64,000 nt of DNA from Sphingobacterium allocomposti (GTDB lineage Bacteria; Bacteroidota; Bacteroidia; Sphingobacteriales; Sphingobacteriaceae), in assembly GCF_008124885.1 (NCBI RefSeq), contig NZ_VNHX01000017.1:1-64000 (forward strand), in the 5' to 3' direction. A model generated the notes under the pieces. That model was not told where the DNA came from. It was given only the letters and a program-made list of their open reading frames with translations, and ran no database searches. The stretch's first letter is position 1; each line of letters opens with the position of its first letter. The translations under genes were made by a program, and so were the position numbers. Positions 60,928-64,000 of this stretch are shown here, one piece after another.

Positions 60928-62805
60928 TTAGTCCCAAAAAGGATTCTGAACCAAATTTGGATTTTTATCGATCTCTGATTGTGGAACCGGAAACCAATAG
61001 TTCTTGGCCGTGAACGCCCGTCGTTGATACACCATCCGTCTAAAGAAAGCATTAGGGTTTGATTCATTGTCATCCCGCTCGGTGCCCGAAAAGTTCATCC
61101 CATAAAAATTTCCGTTTAGGGTTTGTTCTCCTATTTTCCACCGACGGATATCCCGGTAACGGATCCCTTCGTTGTTTAGCTCTACCCGACGTTCGCGCCG
61201 GATAGCATTGCGCATGGCTTCCTGAGAGGTTGGAACCGGTAAGGCATTAGGTCCCTTACCGTATTGCGGAATACCTGCCCGTTCGCGAATCAGATTAAGG
61301 TATTTAAGTATATCTGTATGCGTCGGATCGCTTTCATTCAGAGCTTCAGCATAATTTAGATAGGCTTCACCCAGACGATAGACGATTCCCGGTCTGTATG
61401 GATTCGTACCATTTCGCGGGTCGTGGTCGGGATGCACCTTTTTCCTGAGCAAATAACCGTTCTGAGGCGCATCATGCGTAGGACCACCATCCCAGTGCCC
61501 ACTGTAAAACTGTGTTGTCCTATTCTCTCTTCGGAACCACGATCCGTTGTATAAAACAGAAATATAAAACCTAGGCTCCCGATGTGTATACATATTGTAC
61601 GTTCCTGCCAATGTCACCTTTCCATTTCCTTGCGATTCTATCCATTTCGTATTTCGGACTTCATCCGCCGTAGAGAATCCTTTTTCGACATAGCCCGAGG
61701 CAGGATCGTCTATTGCACGTCCATTTTCCATGAAAAAGGCGTCAACAAGCGACTGTGTAATGCCGAGTCCTCCATTACCACCCGTACCTCTAGGCTGGGC
61801 GTGCTTGTCGTATTCCCATATATCCGACTGAGGTCTGGCAAAGAGAATTTCATTGTTCCCGTCCTGCGGCCTCCGGAACATCATATTCTGATAGGACATA
61901 AAGGCATCTATAGTACCGTCCGAATTATACTCATAATATAGTCGGTGTCCGGCTTTTTCCGCCTCCTCTATTAACAGCTTCGAAGCATCAGCTGCCCTTG
62001 TCCATTTGTTTTCATTGAACGTGGGGTTATATATTTCTTCTCCTTTATTGTTTACAAACCCGGCATAGTCGGGATTTCCGTTGACCAAAGGGCTTGCTGC
62101 AAAGAGCAACAAACGCGCACGCACGGCTAAAGACATGATGGACGTCGCCCGTCCGTACTTTTGAGCAGCGCTGTAACTTGCCGGAAGGAGTCTAGACACT
62201 TCCAACAGCTCTTGATCTATCCAGTCGACGACCTGATCAAAAGGGCTCTGCCCCAACATAAGCTCTTCCTCACTAGCAGATGGATCTGCCAATCCCAATT
62301 GAAATGGAATAGCACCGTATGTTTCTACCAATAAAGAGTAATAGTAAGCGATCATGAAGCGAGCTTCGGCCTTCATCAGGTTCACCTCCTCTTCCGTAAC
62401 CAGTTGTGCTGGATTCGGCTTAACATTGTCAAGAAAAATATACGCCGACCGTATACGTTTTGGCAATTCTACCCAATAGTTTGGTTCCCACTCACTACTT
62501 GGGTTCCAGTTTCCCGTCTGCTTTCCGATTACAGTCCAACCAAACTGCTCCCAGCCTGTGGAAGGAGCCATATCGTCGGAAAGCGGATCCCATCCGAGAT
62601 GTCTCGCATACCCCCAATATGGGTCAGGTATATTGCTATAGACACCAGCCAACCAATCTTCGGTTCTTGTCTTGTCGTTAAAAACCATCTCTAGCGTTAA
62701 CTGGTCATCGGGCATTCTATCTAAAAACTTCGTGCACGAAGCAAAGAGAATTCCCCCCAAGGCCATCATGACCTTCATTATTCTTCTTGTAGTCGTCATA
62801 ACCAT
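60928..62805 (-). CDS. SusD/RagB family nutrient-binding lipoprotein (edge operon, proximal)
   Basis: A 625-residue SusD-like lipoprotein with leader ending LFASC, then TKFLDRMPDDQLT, the classic SusD start. Recognisable parts are EARFMIAYYYSLLVETYGAI, YRLGEAYLNYAEALNESDPT and RNAIRRERRVELNNEGIRYR with DIRRW. It is longer than the other SusD proteins here by about 60 residues. It pairs with the SusC gene that runs off the window, 13 bases upstream. Confidence 0.93.
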   Translation of the reverse strand: MVMTTTRRIMKVMMALGGILFASCTKFLDRMPDDQLTLEMVFNDKTRTEDWLAGVYSNIPDPYWGYARHLGWDPLSDDMAPSTGWEQFGWTVIGKQTGNWNPSSEWEPNYWVELPKRIRSAYIFLDNVKPNPAQLVTEEEVNLMKAEARFMIAYYYSLLVETYGAIPFQLGLADPSASEEELMLGQSPFDQVVDWIDQELLEVSRLLPASYSAAQKYGRATSIMSLAVRARLLLFAASPLVNGNPDYAGFVNNKGEEIYNPTFNENKWTRAADASKLLIEEAEKAGHRLYYEYNSDGTIDAFMSYQNMMFRRPQDGNNEILFARPQSDIWEYDKHAQPRGTGGNGGLGITQSLVDAFFMENGRAIDDPASGYVEKGFSTADEVRNTKWIESQGNGKVTLAGTYNMYTHREPRFYISVLYNGSWFRRENRTTQFYSGHWDGGPTHDAPQNGYLLRKKVHPDHDPRNGTNPYRPGIVYRLGEAYLNYAEALNESDPTHTDILKYLNLIRERAGIPQYGKGPNALPVPTSQEAMRNAIRRERRVELNNEGIRYRDIRRWKIGEQTLNGNFYGMNFSGTERDDNESNPNAFFRRMVYQRRAFTAKNYWFPVPQSEIDKNPNLVQNPFWD

Positions 62806-62818
62806 TTCATGTAGTACA

Positions 62819-64000
62819 TTATTTAAAACTTAATTCCAATCCCAGAGAGAGTGATTTCATAATCGGATAACGCATACCGTTATTCACCCCCAACTCTGGA
62901 TCCCACAGTTTAAAGTCGGAGATCGTCAACAAGTTATTTCCGCGTACGAAAACCCTGAAATTACGAACCTGAACTCGATCGATCCAACGGGACGGCAAAC
63001 TGAATCCGAGCTCAACATTACGTAACCGGATAAAGCTCATATCACGCAACCACCACGTAGAAGCCATGTTGTTATTCGCACTTTGATAGTCCGAAAGACG
63101 AGGATAGAAAACGTCTTGTCGAGGGTTATCGACTGTCCAGCGATCATCTACATTACTGAAGATGTTGCCCATTGAGCCATTAGCACTTCCTGGGATGAAA
63201 TTAGCTCCCCCGATAATACGGTACGTGTTAGACAGTCCCTGAAAAAAGAAACCAAAATCCAGCAGCTTATACCGCAGGTTCGTTCCGAATCCGAACACGA
63301 TCTGTGGATCTTCGGTGCCGCCGATAGCAGTGCGGTCTAGCGCGTCGATCACACCATCGTTATTCAAGTCGCGATATTTGATATCTCCTGGACGAACGGG
63401 GCCAAAAGTATGTCTCGGAACATCGGGACGAAGAACACCTTCTTCCAAATCGGAGAAATCGTCCGCTGTAAATAGCCCATCGTCGATAAAACCAAAAAGC
63501 TGGCCTACAGGTTTACCTGTTGAGGAGCGGGAAGTTCCGATGATCGCACCTGGTTCGTCCTGTTCCAGAATCTTATTTTTGGCGTACGTGAACGTTCCGC
63601 GAGCGGACAAAAAGAGCTCGTCACTGAGCGCCTTGTTTACTTCGAGAGACATATCGACGCCCTTGTTGCTAACCTTGCCATAGTTGGCCCACGGCGCTGT
63701 GGTAAAGCCACTAGATCCCGGAATGGAACGCCGCTGCATGAAAATATTGCTGCGCGTTTCCGTGAAAATATCTACCTGAAAATCTAGAGCATTCCACAGT
63801 CCAAGTTCAAGGCCTATGTTCCCTTTGGCCACGGTTTCCCAAGTCAGATCCATATTTCCTTGATCTCCCTCAAAACGTCCAGTGCGCGTAAAATCATTAT
63901 TTAAGCCCCACGAGTACCCACCTGTCTCGTTAATGGTGGTGATGTAAGCAAACCGCCGTCCGTCTAATCTGTCATTCCCTACGAGTCCGTATGAACCCCG
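62819..64000 (-). CDS. SusC-like TonB-dependent transporter, C-terminal part (cut by window edge)
   Basis: The frame is open from the stop at 62819 to the last base of the window, about 393 codons, all of it barrel sequence of a SusC protein. Near the window edge it reads GSYGLVGNDRLDGRRFAYIT, and further on WENVARGN-like text, GRFEGDQGNM and KGVDMSLEVNKALSDELFLS. The C terminus KSLSLGLELSFK is a normal barrel end. The N-terminal domains lie outside the window, so signalling (STN) cannot be judged. It is first of the four genes seen in the edge operon. Confidence 0.92.
   Translation of the reverse strand, partial: RGSYGLVGNDRLDGRRFAYITTINETGGYSWGLNNDFTRTGRFEGDQGNMDLTWETVAKGNIGLELGLWNALDFQVDIFTETRSNIFMQRRSIPGSSGFTTAPWANYGKVSNKGVDMSLEVNKALSDELFLSARGTFTYAKNKILEQDEPGAIIGTSRSSTGKPVGQLFGFIDDGLFTADDFSDLEEGVLRPDVPRHTFGPVRPGDIKYRDLNNDGVIDALDRTAIGGTEDPQIVFGFGTNLRYKLLDFGFFFQGLSNTYRIIGGANFIPGSANGSMGNIFSNVDDRWTVDNPRQDVFYPRLSDYQSANNNMASTWWLRDMSFIRLRNVELGFSLPSRWIDRVQVRNFRVFVRGNNLLTISDFKLWDPELGVNNGMRYPIMKSLSLGLELSFK

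Noticed and set aside
1-64000. tRNA or rRNA genes, transposases, phage genes
   Set aside because: No tRNA-like clover pattern, conserved rRNA stretch or DDE/tyrosine recombinase text was noticed on reading. A covariance-model scan could not be run.

Overview
The window looks like a chromosomal segment of a Bacteroidota bacterium, most likely family Sphingobacteriaceae (Pedobacter/Parapedobacter/Olivibacter/Sphingobacterium type). The grounds are six SusC genes or gene parts and five SusD genes, an ECF-sigma/FecR/STN-SusC signalling set, many short lipoprotein signal peptides, fasciclin, DUF1735, delta-60 and WG-repeat proteins, and a promoter-like site of the Bacteroidota TAnnTTTG type. The genus is an inference. 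I saw no rRNA, tRNA, transposase, phage gene or CRISPR array.

Layout. 1-4.6 kb: small housekeeping and accessory genes (two GNAT acetyltransferases, YjbQ-like enzyme, SemiSWEET, CrtO-like acyltransferase, cupin, OsmC) and a C-terminally cut SDR remnant. 5.2-23.2 kb: one long, tightly spaced plus-strand operon with two SusC/SusD pairs and six further surface or envelope proteins (fasciclin, F5/8C, DUF5007-like, IPT/delta-60, a degenerate phosphodiesterase with a LamG domain, DUF1735, PKD). It contains no recognisable working glycan-degrading enzyme and ends at a strong terminator. 23.3-28.8 kb: an A+T-richer, decaying island with WG-repeat proteins, three paralogues of a secreted family with a TonB-C-like tail, and fragments of further genes, including what looks like the start of an HlyD-type adaptor. 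28.9-29.8 kb: CorA. 29.9-37.0 kb: minus-strand ECF sigma factor, FecR anti-sigma factor, STN-SusC and SusD. 37.2-39.8 kb: an arsenic cassette (arsR, DUF6428, LMW-PTP-type arsenate reductase, ACR3) with two near-identical palindromic operators. 40-46.97 kb: TPR protein, FRG-domain protein, AraC regulator, an outer-membrane receptor, a small unknown and a stand-alone GHKL ATPase. 46.98-47.58 kb: a dense repeat region. 47.6-56.1 kb: MGH1-like glycosidase, DUF421 protein with a zinc ribbon, SMP-30-like protein, MBL-fold hydrolase, AraC regulator, SDR, GrpB and DUF202 proteins. 56.2-64 kb: a second tandem SusC-SusD-SusC-SusD operon on the minus strand, cut by the window edge.

How the genes fit together. 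The SusC/SusD pairs are expected to act as outer-membrane uptake machines for large ligands. In the 5-23 kb operon the extra lipoproteins probably sit on the surface and bind or present a ligand. Three of them share one C-terminal F5/8C (discoidin-like) domain on three different N-terminal modules. The 30-37 kb set is a classical trans-envelope loop: the substrate-loaded STN-SusC signals through FecR to release the sigma factor. The ars genes detoxify arsenic under ArsR control. The most unusual parts are the enzyme-less dual-Sus operon with its pseudo-phosphodiesterase, the decaying paralogue island, and the GHKL ATPase beside the repeat region.
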